NCBI GenBank assembly: GCA_963751245.1
Contig: CAVVTR010000006.1
Location: 1-64,000 of the forward strand
Source: CAVVTR01 sp963751245
GTDB taxonomy: Bacteria > Acidobacteriota > Thermoanaerobaculia > Thermoanaerobaculales > Thermoanaerobaculaceae
Direction of reading: 5' to 3'
DNA length: 64,000 nt
In this document: positions 1 through 8,854 of the stretch, one piece after another
Layout: each line of letters begins with the position of its first letter
Position numbering within the stretch: position 1 is the stretch's first letter
Translations under genes and position numbers: made by a program
Notes under the pieces: generated by a model
What the model saw: the letters and a program-made list of their open reading frames with translations, nothing else
Databases searched by the model: none
Told to the model about the DNA's origin: nothing

Positions 1-756
1 ATGGCCATGCAGCCGCAGAGGTGGGTCGTTGACGACCTGCGGCCGTGGCCTCGTCGGTGCGTCTCCGACGCCCGCCTCATGGGCGCTCCAGCGCGTGTCA
101 CGGCTGCTCCTCTCCTCGTCGTCGAAGTCCATCTCGAAGTACGAGCTGGTAGTGTCGTACAGCAGCAGGTCGACCTCGAGGTTGAGGAGGTTCGCGGTGG
201 AGAAGAACACCGCCTTCTGGATCTCCTCGGAGGCATCCAGGAGGAAGTCCATCGCCCGATAGAGCTGCTCGTCGTAGACGGCCTCCGGCGCGTCTGGCAG
301 GAAGACGTCGCCCTCCAGCCACGAAGGGGTAGCGTGCTTGCTCAGCGGCTCCAAGGCCCGGTTGGCGACCATGGCGAGGATGCAGGCGGTGAGGCCGGAA
401 GGATCGCTGAATCGCCGCCCCTTCGCGAGCTTCGTCAGCTCGGCTCCGATCTCCAGCCGGTCCCATACACCGTGCAGCACCCAGGCGGCACCCATCGGCC
501 TGCTCTCGACGAAGCGCACGGAGTCGCCTCCCACGGCGGCGTGCACGCCGAGCTCGTCCTCGGGGCCGAGGAAGCGGGCGATGCTCTGTACCAGCCGTCG
601 CAGACCCTCCTCGTCGATCTCGTCCCGTCGACCGAAGTTGTAGATGAAGTGTGGCTTGGGCCGCTTGGTCTGCGGGTCGCGGTAGTTGTGGGCGAGCTGG
701 ACGTACTCGACGACGGAGCCGTCCTTGTTCTTCCGCTGGGTCCGCCTCAGGTACAT
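1..756 (-). CDS. IS1634-family transposase, N-terminal part (cut by window edge)
   Basis: Reading the minus strand from the ATG at 756 gives 252 uninterrupted codons that leave the window at base 1. The start MYLRRTQRKNKDGS, then HFIYNFGRRDE, LANRALEP-like and LYRAMDFLLDASEE segments match the N-terminal half of IS1634/IS4-group transposases, which cut and paste the insertion sequence. YDTTSSYFEMD, about residues 210-220, is where the first catalytic Asp of the DDE triad sits in this family. The remaining catalytic residues and the other end of the element lie outside the window. No terminal inverted repeat can be assigned because only one end is visible. The forward-strand frame over the same bases is only its antisense shadow. 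Confidence 0.85.
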   Translation of the reverse strand, partial: MYLRRTQRKNKDGSVVEYVQLAHNYRDPQTKRPKPHFIYNFGRRDEIDEEGLRRLVQSIARFLGPEDELGVHAAVGGDSVRFVESRPMGAAWVLHGVWDRLEIGAELTKLAKGRRFSDPSGLTACILAMVANRALEPLSKHATPSWLEGDVFLPDAPEAVYDEQLYRAMDFLLDASEEIQKAVFFSTANLLNLEVDLLLYDTTSSYFEMDFDDEERSSRDTRWSAHEAGVGDAPTRPRPQVVNDPPLRLHGH

Positions 757-1067
757 GGCTACAGCGTAGATGTGTAGATTCTTACTTGTCAAGCTACAGA
801 AGCGAAACCGTGTTACTACGTCTTTTTGACTTTCACACGGCCTCAAAAATCCTAACCTTCTGCATCCCGGTAGCTTGCAATTCTTGAAGGCGCCAATGTG
901 TGCTCACTTCTGTGGAAGGCGGGCCTTGGCGATCACTGGTTTAGCCCGTCGCATGTGGCAGGACCGCTCGGTGCCACTGGTAACGATTTGATCCCCGCCA
1001 AGCCTGCACGTCTCTCAGCGCCTCATGCTCCAAGGCGCCGGTGACGCATTTACGACAACAAATCGTT

Positions 1068-1159
1068 AGCGGTGGCACCGTACACTCTCCAAGCCTGTAG
1101 GGCTCTCCAGCACCACAAACGAGCCTTCATCACTCCGCTTCCTGTTCCGGTACGCAGCC
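1068..1159 (+). repeat. 92-bp direct repeat, copy 1
   Basis: This block matches 1400-1491 base for base except for seven substitutions and no gaps, at an offset of 332. It begins agcggtggca and ends acgcagcc. Both copies could be read as a short minus-strand frame starting MKARLWYWRALQAW-like, but the differences include non-synonymous changes and I do not claim a gene. Its position beside an IS1634 element suggests a mobile or recombinogenic remnant. Confidence 0.85.
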
Positions 1160-1399
1160 TCCAGGTCCGTGGCTCCGACACCAAGTTCTGCACCACGCTC
1201 GCCTGCACGTCGCCAGGGGTGGCTCCGACTGCGGCCCGGACCAGGTCTCGACCCGCAAACGCGGACCACAAATCGTAGCGGGCTGAACCCCGAGCTGCTT
1301 CTGCTGATGCCGAGGCCAGCCTCCCCCACCCCCCCACGCTGCCCCGAACGCCGGCACCTCAGGCTGCGCCTCGCCGCCCGCCCCTCCCACCGCGAGGAG

Positions 1400-1491
1400 A
1401 GCGGTGGCATCGTACACCCTCCAAGCCTGCAGGGCTCTCCAGTACCACAAACGAGCCTTCATCACTCCGCTTCCCGCTCCGGTCCGCAGCC
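1400..1491 (+). repeat. 92-bp direct repeat, copy 2
   Basis: Second copy of the block at 1068-1159, ungapped, with seven substitutions that are mostly transitions. The flanking bases on both sides are unrelated between the copies, so the unit is discrete. Confidence 0.85.
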
Positions 1492-1706
1492 GCTTCCGCC
1501 GTGCCGCTGTCTCGTGCTCCTGCGCTCCCTCCCAGCGCTATCGTGGCACGGTCGGCCATCGGCTGCCGCCCTGTATCCAGCCCCTCGCCCCGTCCTAAAG
1601 GGCGCGACTCGCCTCGTCCGCTGGATCCTCAGGTCGCGTCTCGGCGCCGGAACCCGGGGCTCACGCGCACATGGCGAGGGGGCCAGGGGTTGTGATGGGC
1701 TTTTTT

Positions 1707-1736
1707 TTTACACTCTTCGGCTTGGTGTGGTAGTGT
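1707..1736 (+). promoter_or_regulatory. Sigma70-like promoter for the propeller/PKD gene
   Basis: TTTACA (1707-1712) and TAGTGT (1731-1736) are separated by 18 bases and follow a run of nine T. The expected transcript start is about 70 bases before the preferred ATG at 1815. Confidence 0.45.
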
Positions 1737-1814
1737 GATGACACTTCGATGATGCCGCGGCGCCCGCCCGGGCACGGGGCCTCACCGGATCTCGAGACGA
1801 TGCGGGAGGCGCAG

Positions 1815-4635
1815 ATGCAGCGGACCCTCGGCGGCACCACACCCCGTTCCCCGGTCACCTCCACCACGATCCCGGCCAGGCGTTCGAGAGCGCCGCGGGC
1901 GGTCCTCGCGGCCGCGGCCGGCCTCGTCCTCGCGCTTCTGGCAGCGCCGGCGGCAGCGGCTGACAGCTCCATCCACCCCGCTCTGCTCTGGACGCGCTAC
2001 CTCGGCGGGGCCAGGGTATGACGAGGCTTCGCGTGTCGTGGCGGACGGACAGGGGGGAGTGTGGCTGGCCGGGACGACCAGCGATGCCGCCTCGTGGGAC
2101 ACCGAGGGCGTGACGCCGGTGCACCTCGGCCCCGGCGGCGGTGAGGCCGACGTGTTCCTGGCTCACTGGACGCCGACGGCCATCTGAAGGCTCTGGTCTT
2201 CCTCGGAGGCAGTGCCGGGGAGACGGTGGGCGGCCTGGTCCGGACTCCGCGAGGGCGACCTCGTCGTCGCCGGCGGTACCGAGTCGACGGACTTCCCCAC
2301 CACACCCGGAGCCTTCCAGGAGGCCTCAGCAGGGTGCTGAAGACGCCTTCGTCGCCAAGGTGGACGCGACCGGCACGCTCGTCTGGTCAACGTTGCTCGG
2401 TGGCGGGCCATCGGACAACGCTTCCGGCAACGACGTGGCGACCGCGATCGCCCTGCTTCCGGGCGGCGCCACCGTTGTCGGGGGATTCATGTCCTCGGTC
2501 GGATTCCCCTCCATGAACCCGTCTGCAGTCGGTCGACGGGGACACGCATCGCCGACGGCTTCCTCGGCCGTGCTCTCCGCGGACGGCAGCACGCTGGAGC
2601 TCTCGACACCCCTGGGCGGGTCAGGGTACGACCGGATCACGAGTGTCGCTGTGACCGGCGCCGGCAACATCCTCGCCGCCGGAGTGACAGGGTCGGTGGA
2701 CTTCCCAGTCGCTCTGGCGTACCAGGCCGACGAAGTCCAGCGGCGACGATGGGTTCGTCCTCGAGCTTTCCTGGCCCGATCGTGAGGTCCTGTTCAGCAC
2801 GTACCTCGGAGGTTTCAGCGACGACGCGGCCGAGGCGGTCGTCGTCGGACACGGGGGGCCATCCCGTCGTCGCCGGCGCGACGATGGGTTGGCAGGACTT
2901 CCCCAGGACGCCGGTGCCTATTCCATCAGGTCGAGACCCTACAGTCTACTACCTGTTCCTCACCACCATGGCCACCGACGGGTCGGGACTCGTCGGCAGC
3001 GGGCTCTTCCCCTCGAGGTCATGCTCCTCGGGGTCGGGTCTCGGCCGGCGTATCCGCCGCCCGAGGGGATCTCGCTCGCATGTCGATGCCGACGGGACGA
3101 CGGTGGGCCTCGGGATGGACGGACTCGACGGACTTGCCCCTCGTTGGTGCCCTCCAGGACCGCATGCTTGCGCATGATGGCTTCGTGACCGTTTTTTCCG
3201 AGGACGGGACGGATGTGGCCTTCTCGACGTATTTCGGAGGAACCGGAAACGACGCGGTGCAACGACCTGGCGTTCGGTCCCTCCGGTGCCGTCGTTCTCG
3301 CCGGGACCACGGAGTCCTCGCGACCTCCCGAAGCGCCGTCAACGCGTACCACGGCGGCGGCGACGTCTTCGTGGCCCGGGCTGACGACGGAATCTCCGGC
3401 GCCTGGCGCGTCGACGGCGAGCGCGGCGCCCACCTCGGGGCTCGGCGCCGCTCGACGGTTTCCTTCACCGGGAGCGCCTCCGGCGGAACCGCGTCTACAC
3501 CTACGACTGGGACTTCGGCGACGGCTCGCCGCACTCCTCCGCAGCTCGAGCCCCGTCCACACGTACACCGTCGGCGGGACCTACACCGCGACGCTCACGG
3601 TCACCGACTCGGCGGGCTGCCACGGCCTCCGCCTCGGTCGAGATCACCGTCGGACGGCGACCTGCACCATCGGCTGCACCGCGACCGTCCCGCTGATGGC
3701 CTCGGGGCTGGCGGCCACGCCGCTGGCGGCGGTGCCGTTCGCCGCGCACGGCCTCGCCGTCCTCGGACTGCCCTCTCACGCCCACCTTCCTGTGGGACTT
3801 CGGCGACGGCACCACCTCGACGGAGCAGAACCCGTCCCACGCCTATCCGGCCCAGGGCATCTACGACTGGACGCTGACCGTCACGCTGGGCGAGCACACC
3901 TGCCAGCGCCACGGCACCGTGACGGTCACGGGCCTCTCCGACGTCTCGAGCCTGCAGATCATCCCCGCCGTCGCCCACAATCCCGGCGTCGGGCGGCACC
4001 TTGTGGCGCACCGACGTCACCGTCGTCAACCGCGGCGCGTCGCCGGCCACGCTGGCCGTCGTCTATGCCAACGACGAGGGCAGCACGCTCCGCGCGGCGA
4101 CGGTGCCGGCCGGCGGCACGGTGGAGGGGAGGGACATCCTGGCGTCGCTGTTCGGCGTGCCGATGGACGCCGACGAGCCAGGGCACGCTGCAGGTCGCGT
4201 CCGACCGGCCGGTGGCGCTCGTCGCCCGCACGTACGACGAGACGACCGCGGGCACCCTCGGCGCGGCCTACCCGGCGCTCGGGCCCACCGACGGCATCAC
4301 TTCCAGCGAGACTGGGCATCCTTCCGGGCCTGAAGAGCTCGGCGGGCTTTCGCACGAACCTCGGCCTCGTGAACCTCGGCGGCTCCGACGGCCAGGCCCG
4401 GGTGACCCTCTACGCGGCCTCCGGCGAGGTCCTCGGCACGCCCCTGGTCCTGAGCGTCCCTGGCGGCCAGTGGATCCCGGTGAACGACGTCTTCGCGCGG
4501 GCCGGCGCCGGAGCACAGGACCTGGCCTACGCCACCGTGGAGGTGCTCACGCCCGGCGCCCGCGTCTGGGCCTACGCCTCCGTCGTCGACAACGGCACCG
4601 GCGATCCGACCATGGTGCCGATGATCGTGAGGTAG
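1815..4635 (+). pseudogene. Secreted SBBP beta-propeller / PKD protein, frame broken many times
   Basis: Stitching frames together gives one long secreted protein. It has a signal peptide (RAVLAAAAGLVLALLAAPAAAA), then seven-bladed-propeller SBBP-type repeats (for example VWSTLLGGGPSDN, FSTYLGGFSDDAAE, FSTYFGGTGNDA) to about 3300. Two PKD domains follow, with YDWDFGDGS (about 3491-3620) and FLWDFGDGTTS (about 3778-3930). A C-terminal domain of about 220 residues (WRTDVTVVNRG to PTMVPMIVR) ends at 4635. The frame changes at least ten times, for example near 2013, 2167, 2252, 2331, 2738, 3990, 4180 and 4313. The ATG at 1815 is preferred because GGGAGG lies five bases upstream. Such proteins are extracellular, with propeller and PKD modules usually binding surfaces or polymers. 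The breaks could be decay or sequencing indels: protein similarity is retained across every break. Confidence 0.75.
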
Positions 4636-4713
4636 TCCGGCCGGTCGCCGGCCTCAACGGGGCCGGCGGCTTCCGCTCGTGCCGGCGGGCGCCGGGCGGG
4701 CGGGGCGGGGGGG

Positions 4714-5139
4714 TCAGCGTCTGGGCGTGCCGGGCGGTTTGACGGCGGCGAGGTTGATGCCCTTGGCGCCGGCCTCCCGGGCGAGGTCGAGGACGCGGAC
4801 CACCTTGCCGTAGTCGGCCCCCTGGTCGCCGCGGATGGTCAGCGCCTTCTCCGGCGAGGTCTTGACGGCGCTCTTGATGGCGCTCTCGAGGTCGGCGTCG
4901 GGCACGGCCTTGCCGTCGATGAACACCTGGCCCGCCGCGTTGACGACGATCTCCGAGCTGCGCTGCTGCTGGCCGGCCTCCTCCTGCGCCGTGCGCGCCT
5001 GGGGAAGCTGCAGCTTGAGGCGCTCGTCGGCGACGAACTGGGTGGTCACGGCGTAGAACAGCAGCAGCTGGAACACCACGTCGATGAGGGGCGACATATC
5101 GATCCGGGGGGTGTGCCGCTGCGTGCGGGTGAACCTCAT
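4714..5139 (-). CDS. exbD: ExbD/TolR-type energy transducer
   Basis: This 141-residue protein has the ExbD/TolR layout: a short basic N-terminus, one membrane helix beginning with the conserved Asp (DMSPLIDVVFQLLLFYAVTT, about residues 14-33), and a periplasmic domain ending in LAVKPPGTPRR-like sequence. With ExbB it forms the proton-driven motor that energises TonB. Its ATG overlaps the exbB stop (ATGA at 5136-5139), so the two are translationally coupled as the last two genes of tonB-exbB-exbD. It converges with the propeller gene, with 78 bases between. Confidence 0.9.
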   Translation of the reverse strand: MRFTRTQRHTPRIDMSPLIDVVFQLLLFYAVTTQFVADERLKLQLPQARTAQEEAGQQQRSSEIVVNAAGQVFIDGKAVPDADLESAIKSAVKTSPEKALTIRGDQGADYGKVVRVLDLAREAGAKGINLAAVKPPGTPRR

Positions 5140-5756
5140 GCGGCTTCCCCGTTCTCCACGCGGCGGACGAGGTGGAGCAGGTCGATCATGCGGACCTCGA
5201 TGGCGTGGACGAGGTTCTCCGCCCGGCTCTCCAGGTAGGAGTGGAGGAACAGCGCCGGAATGGCGATGAACAGGCCGGCGGCGGTGGTGATGAGGGCCTG
5301 GGCGATGCCGCCGGACAGCAGCTGGCCGCGGGCGAGCCCGGCGGAGGAGACGGCTTCGAACACCTGGATCATGCCGAGGACGGTGCCGAGGAGGCCCAGC
5401 AGCGGCGCCGCCGCCACCACGGTGGCGAGGGCCGGCAGCCCGCGCTGGAGCTGGCGCAGCTGGTGCCGGCCGGTGTCCTCGAGGAGCTCGCGGAGCTCGT
5501 CGTAGGGGGCGCGGCGGTTGTCGATGAGCGCCTGGACCAGGGTGGCGAAGGGGCCCTGGTGCTCGCGGCAGTAGGAGGCGGCGCGCGTGAAGTCGCGCGC
5601 GGAGAGCAGCTCGCTCACCACCGCCACCTCGGCGGGCGCCAGGAACTTCGACTCCCGGAGGGTCCACAGGCGCTCCAGGATGATCGCCACGCCCACGATG
5701 GAGAGCGCGGCGAGGGGGATCATGATGGGGCCGCCCTTGATGAGCCAGTCGAACAC
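5136..5756 (-). CDS. exbB: ExbB/TolQ-type proton channel subunit
   Basis: The 206-residue product has an N-terminal membrane helix (GGPIMIPLAALSIVGVAI), a cytoplasmic loop with YDELRELLEDTGRHQL, and two C-terminal helices containing APLLGLLGTVLGMIQVF and GGIAQALITTAAGL, the MotA/TolQ/ExbB signature. It forms the stator pentamer around ExbD. The start is GTG at 5756, supported by GGGAGG just upstream inside the end of tonB. Only two bases separate it from the tonB stop. Confidence 0.93.
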   Translation of the reverse strand: MFDWLIKGGPIMIPLAALSIVGVAIILERLWTLRESKFLAPAEVAVVSELLSARDFTRAASYCREHQGPFATLVQALIDNRRAPYDELRELLEDTGRHQLRQLQRGLPALATVVAAAPLLGLLGTVLGMIQVFEAVSSAGLARGQLLSGGIAQALITTAAGLFIAIPALFLHSYLESRAENLVHAIEVRMIDLLHLVRRVENGEAA

Positions 5757-5758
5757 GT

Positions 5759-6679
5759 CTACCTCCCGTCGTCCGGTGGCCGGACGTTGTAGTAGAAGGT
5801 GATGGTCACGCCCTCGTGCTCCACGCCGGTGAGGTCGTCCGGCAGCGGTGGCAGCGGGGACGCGTTGATGATGGCATCGCGTGCCGCGAAGTCCATGGGG
5901 GGGTGGTCCGATTCGCGCTGGATCTCCACGCTGGAGACCCGGCCGTTGCGCTCGATGGTGAAGTGGACCCGCACCACGCCCTGGACGCCGAGCTGGGCGA
6001 TCTCCGGGATCTGCCAGTGGTAGCGGATGCGCCGCAGCATCTCGGCGGCGTACGGCCCCCAGTTGTACCACTGCGTGTCGAAGGTGAGCGGGCCCACGTC
6101 GACGTGCCCGCCCTTGCGGTCGGGGACGGCCCCGCCCAGCGACGGCGGAGAGTTGAGGGGCGAGAGCCCCTTGAGGAGCGGGGGCGACGGCGGCGAAGGC
6201 TTGCGCTCCTCCACCTGCGGGCGCAGCACCGTCGAAGCACCGTCGTCGGAGGGCTGCTGCTCCGCCGGGGGCACCTGCCGGCGCTCGGGCTGCGGCTGCT
6301 CCTGCGGCGCCGCCTGCTGCCGGGGCGGTACCTGGGGCCGCGCTCCCGGCGCGAGCCTGAGATCGTAGGTGTTGCCTCTGGACCCCGGCCGGGTGTCCGC
6401 GGCGCCCTCGCCGCCGTGGGCCCGCCGTGAGAGGTCGGAGGCGGGGACGTCGGTGCGGGAGGGCTTCTCCTCCTTCTGGTCCGGCAGGTCCACGAGCTCG
6501 AAGCGGATCGGCTTGTCGTCCTGCTTGACCGCCGGGGCCACGGGCCGGACGGGCAGGAGGGACGCCATGGCGGTCTGGGCACGTGGCAGCGACCAGATGA
6601 GCAGGAGGTGGAGGAGGATCGACACCTCCACAGCGAGGCGCCAGCGGCGGTCACCGAGAAGTCCCATGCCGGGAGTCAT
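5759..6679 (-). CDS. tonB: TonB-family energy transducer
   Basis: About 306 residues with an N-terminal signal-anchor (LAVEVSILLHLLLIWSLP), a long proline-, glutamine- and glutamate-rich periplasmic linker, and a C-terminal TonB domain from about residue 220 (WQIPEIAQLGVQGVVRVHF, IERNGRVSSVEI, MDFAARDAIINASP). It transfers ExbBD energy across the periplasm to outer-membrane receptors, none of which is in view. The start is uncertain: ATG at 6679 or 6667 both place the anchor near the N-terminus, and neither has a strong ribosome site. The gene is divergent from the nucleotidyltransferase at 6815. Confidence 0.85.
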   Translation of the reverse strand: MTPGMGLLGDRRWRLAVEVSILLHLLLIWSLPRAQTAMASLLPVRPVAPAVKQDDKPIRFELVDLPDQKEEKPSRTDVPASDLSRRAHGGEGAADTRPGSRGNTYDLRLAPGARPQVPPRQQAAPQEQPQPERRQVPPAEQQPSDDGASTVLRPQVEERKPSPPSPPLLKGLSPLNSPPSLGGAVPDRKGGHVDVGPLTFDTQWYNWGPYAAEMLRRIRYHWQIPEIAQLGVQGVVRVHFTIERNGRVSSVEIQRESDHPPMDFAARDAIINASPLPPLPDDLTGVEHEGVTITFYYNVRPPDDGR

Positions 6680-6814
6680 CGTACAAGACTCGTGCCAGCG
6701 TGTCTCGGCACTCCCAGCGGGGGGTGTCATCGGGAGGTGCCGCCTTGGCGGGGCCGCGACCGCAAAACCGGCCACGGCGGCGGTGCCGACCGTCTACAAT
6801 GAGGCGGGAGGCAC

Positions 6815-7378
6815 ATGGACTTCGAAGCGACGCTGCGCGCGGTGGGGCGGCAGCTCGACGGGAGCGGCTGCCGGTGGGCGGCCATCGGCGGCGTGGCGGT
6901 GGGTGTGTACGGGGTGCCGCGGGCCACCGCGGACATCGACCTGCTCGTGGACGGTGCGTGCGCGCCCCGCCTCGAGGCGCTCCTCAGCGAGCTCGGGTAC
7001 ACGCTGTCGTTCCGCTGGGAGGAGAGCTCCCACTACACGCCCACGCGGCCGGACCGCTGCCCGCTCGACATCCTCCACGCGCACCGGGCGCACTCCCTCG
7101 GCATGCTGGCGCGGGCGCAGCGCCGGCCTCTGGCGGCCGACGCCTTCACGCTGCCGGTGGTGGAGCTCGAGGACCTCATCGGCCTGAAGGTGCAGGCGAT
7201 GGTGAACGATCCGGACCGGTGGCGGGGCGAGCTCGTGGACATGAGGGCGCTGCTCGAGGCGGCCGCCGCCCGCCACGCCTCCGTCGACCTCGGCCGGGTG
7301 AGGGAGTACTTTGCGCTGTTCAACGAGGAGCACCAGCTCGAGGAGCTCCTGGAGGGGATCGAGGATGCTCTCCGCTGA
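6815..7378 (+). CDS. Nucleotidyltransferase-fold protein (MNT/AbiEii-like)
   Basis: This 187-residue protein carries IGGVAVGVYGVPRATADID, the glycine-rich turn and Asp-x-Asp of the polymerase-beta nucleotidyltransferase fold, at residues about 28-47. VVELEDLIGLKVQAM with DPDRWRGELVDMRALL follows, typical of AbiEii/AbiGii-type and MNT proteins. Such proteins transfer a nucleotide to a partner protein or RNA and often belong to toxin-antitoxin or defence pairs. GGGAGG precedes the ATG by four bases, and TACAAT at 6795-6800 is a possible -10 box. Its end overlaps the next small gene by 14 bases. The cellular target is unknown. Confidence 0.75.
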   Translation: MDFEATLRAVGRQLDGSGCRWAAIGGVAVGVYGVPRATADIDLLVDGACAPRLEALLSELGYTLSFRWEESSHYTPTRPDRCPLDILHAHRAHSLGMLARAQRRPLAADAFTLPVVELEDLIGLKVQAMVNDPDRWRGELVDMRALLEAAAARHASVDLGRVREYFALFNEEHQLEELLEGIEDALR

Positions 7379-7574
7379 GGAGCGTGCGGCCATGCTCGCG
7401 GCGGCCCGGGACGGGCGGCTCCGCGAGCAGCTGCGCACCGCGCGCCGGGCGCAGCAGGGGCCGGCCGGCCTGGGGGCCCTGCTGGACTTCCTCACCTCGG
7501 CGAGCCGCGTCCTGGGGCCGGTGGCCTCCCTGCCGCGGCTCCGGCCGGGGCAGGGCGCCCGCTTCCTGCTCTGA
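7365..7574 (+). CDS. Small protein coupled to the nucleotidyltransferase
   Basis: A 69-residue, Arg/Ala-rich protein (MLSAEERAAMLAAARDGRLR at its start) that begins inside the last codons of the nucleotidyltransferase gene. The N-terminal third should form an amphipathic helix and the rest is Leu/Gly-rich without a recognised motif. The 14-base overlap suggests coupled expression and perhaps a physical partner. I do not recognise a family. Confidence 0.5.
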   Translation: MLSAEERAAMLAAARDGRLREQLRTARRAQQGPAGLGALLDFLTSASRVLGPVASLPRLRPGQGARFLL

Positions 7575-7600
7575 CGTCGGCGCCGCCCCGGAGGGTAGAA
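7571..7600 (+). promoter_or_regulatory. Candidate queA promoter, very short leader
   Basis: CTGACG (7571-7576) and TAGAAT (7595-7600) are 18 bases apart. The expected transcript start falls at about 7607, within two bases of the queA GTG, so the mRNA may be leaderless. The -35 match is only four of six. Confidence 0.35.
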
Positions 7601-7608
7601 TCGGCGCG

Positions 7609-8634
7609 GTGCGGACGGACGACTTCGACTACGACCTCCCGGAGGAGAGCATCGCGCAGCAGGCCCGTCCCCGAGGGGCCTCGCGCCTGATGGTCCTCGA
7701 CCGCCGCCGGGAGCGCGTGGAGCTGCGCAAGGTGACGGCGCTCCCCGCGCTGCTGAGCGCCGGCGACCTCCTCCTCGTCAACGACGTAAGGGTGATCCCG
7801 GCCCGCGTACGGGCGGTGCGGCCCGGGGGCGGGGCCGCCGAGCTCCTCCTCGTCCGCCCCATGGACGGGGCGGCGTGGGAGGTGATGGCGCGCCCGGCCA
7901 AGCGGCTCCGCGAGGGCGTCCCCCTGGTGGTGGGCGACGGCGCCGCGGTGCCCCGCGAGCGCCTGCCCGAGGGACGCTGGCGGGTGGAGTTCGACCCGCC
8001 GCTGGATGCCGCGCGGATGGAGGCGGTGGGCGAGGTGCCGCTGCCCCCGTACATCCACCGCGAGGGCGGGCCCACCGCGGCCGACCGCCGGCGCTACCAG
8101 ACGGTGTACGCGGCGCGAGGGAGAGCCGTGGCCGCTCCGACGGCCGGGCTGCACTTCACCCCCGAGCTGCTCGAGGCGTGCCGCGAGCGCGGCGTGGAGG
8201 AGGTGCGCGTCACGCTCAACGTGGGCCCCGGCACCTTCCGGCCGGTCCAGGCCGACGATCCGCGGGACCACGTCCTCGACGGCGAGGACTATTCGATCCC
8301 GGAGGCCGCGGCATGGAGCCTCAACCGGGCCCTGGCGGCGGGGCGCCGGATCGTGTGCGTGGGGACCACGGCGTGCCGGACCCTGGAGCACGCCCTGGCG
8401 GCGGGGCGCGGGCGGGTGCGGCCGGGCCCGGGCCTGGCGGACATCTTCATCCTGCCGCCGTACCGGTTCCGCGGCACGGGGGCGCTGCTCACGAACTTCC
8501 ACCTCCCGCGCTCGACGCTGCTCATGCTGGTGTCGGCGCTGGCGGGCCGGGAGCGCGTCCTCGACGCCTACCGCACGGCGGTGGCCGCAGGATTCCGCTT
8601 CTATTCGTTCGGCGACGCCACGCTCGTGCTGTGA
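7609..8634 (+). CDS. queA: tRNA preQ1-34 S-adenosylmethionine ribosyltransferase-isomerase
   Basis: QueA transfers and isomerises the ribosyl group of SAM onto preQ1 in the wobble base of certain tRNAs, giving epoxyqueuosine. The 341-residue product has the full-length family pattern: FDYDLPEESIAQQ at the N-terminus, GDLLLVNDVRVIPARV, EVPLPPYIHR, YQTVYAARGRAVAAPTAGLH, TLNVGPGTFRPV, and a C-terminus with TNFHLPRSTLLMLVSALAG and FYSFGDATLV. The start is GTG at 7609, chosen because it gives the conserved VRTDDFDYDLP beginning. It lacks an obvious ribosome site, consistent with a leaderless message. No other queuosine gene is in the window. Confidence 0.95.
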   Translation: MRTDDFDYDLPEESIAQQARPRGASRLMVLDRRRERVELRKVTALPALLSAGDLLLVNDVRVIPARVRAVRPGGGAAELLLVRPMDGAAWEVMARPAKRLREGVPLVVGDGAAVPRERLPEGRWRVEFDPPLDAARMEAVGEVPLPPYIHREGGPTAADRRRYQTVYAARGRAVAAPTAGLHFTPELLEACRERGVEEVRVTLNVGPGTFRPVQADDPRDHVLDGEDYSIPEAAAWSLNRALAAGRRIVCVGTTACRTLEHALAAGRGRVRPGPGLADIFILPPYRFRGTGALLTNFHLPRSTLLMLVSALAGRERVLDAYRTAVAAGFRFYSFGDATLVL

Positions 8635-8854
8635 CCCCGGTACGCCTGGCGTAGAATGGCCTCCGCCTGAGGAGCCCGCTGCATCCAAGCTCCGGCTGCG
8701 GTTCGCGCCGGCATCCGCCGGCGCCGGTCCCCGCGGAACGGCCTCGACGCGGGTTGAGGCTGTGTTCGGGGCGGCCCCGCGCGGTCGCGCCGCCGGGACC
8801 GGGAGGGCCGCCGCCGGCCGGAAGGACGGGCTCCTCCGGGGAGGGAGGCTCCTG

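Larger units (their letters stand above)
757..1706. other. Gene-poor stretch between IS1634 and the propeller gene
   Basis: I see no convincing gene in this 950-base stretch. It holds the promoter side of the transposase, a 92-bp direct repeat in two copies (listed separately), and a possible weak third relative near 999-1030 (ccaagcctgcacgtctctca). Open frames here are short, overlap on both strands and resemble nothing I know. The first part (780-880) is AT-richer than the surroundings, which fits the edge of a mobile element. Confidence 0.6.

Noticed and set aside
1..777. Forward reading frame of 258 codons at the window start
   Set aside because: It is the antisense of the IS1634 transposase; the minus-strand reading has clear family residues and the forward one has none.
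1068..1491. CRISPR array
   Set aside because: Only two 92-bp copies exist, with a 240-base spacer and no cas genes.
8635..8854. Small gene between queA and the M14 peptidase
   Set aside because: The only continuing frame is a low-complexity extension of another frame; only a TAGAAT box is visible.
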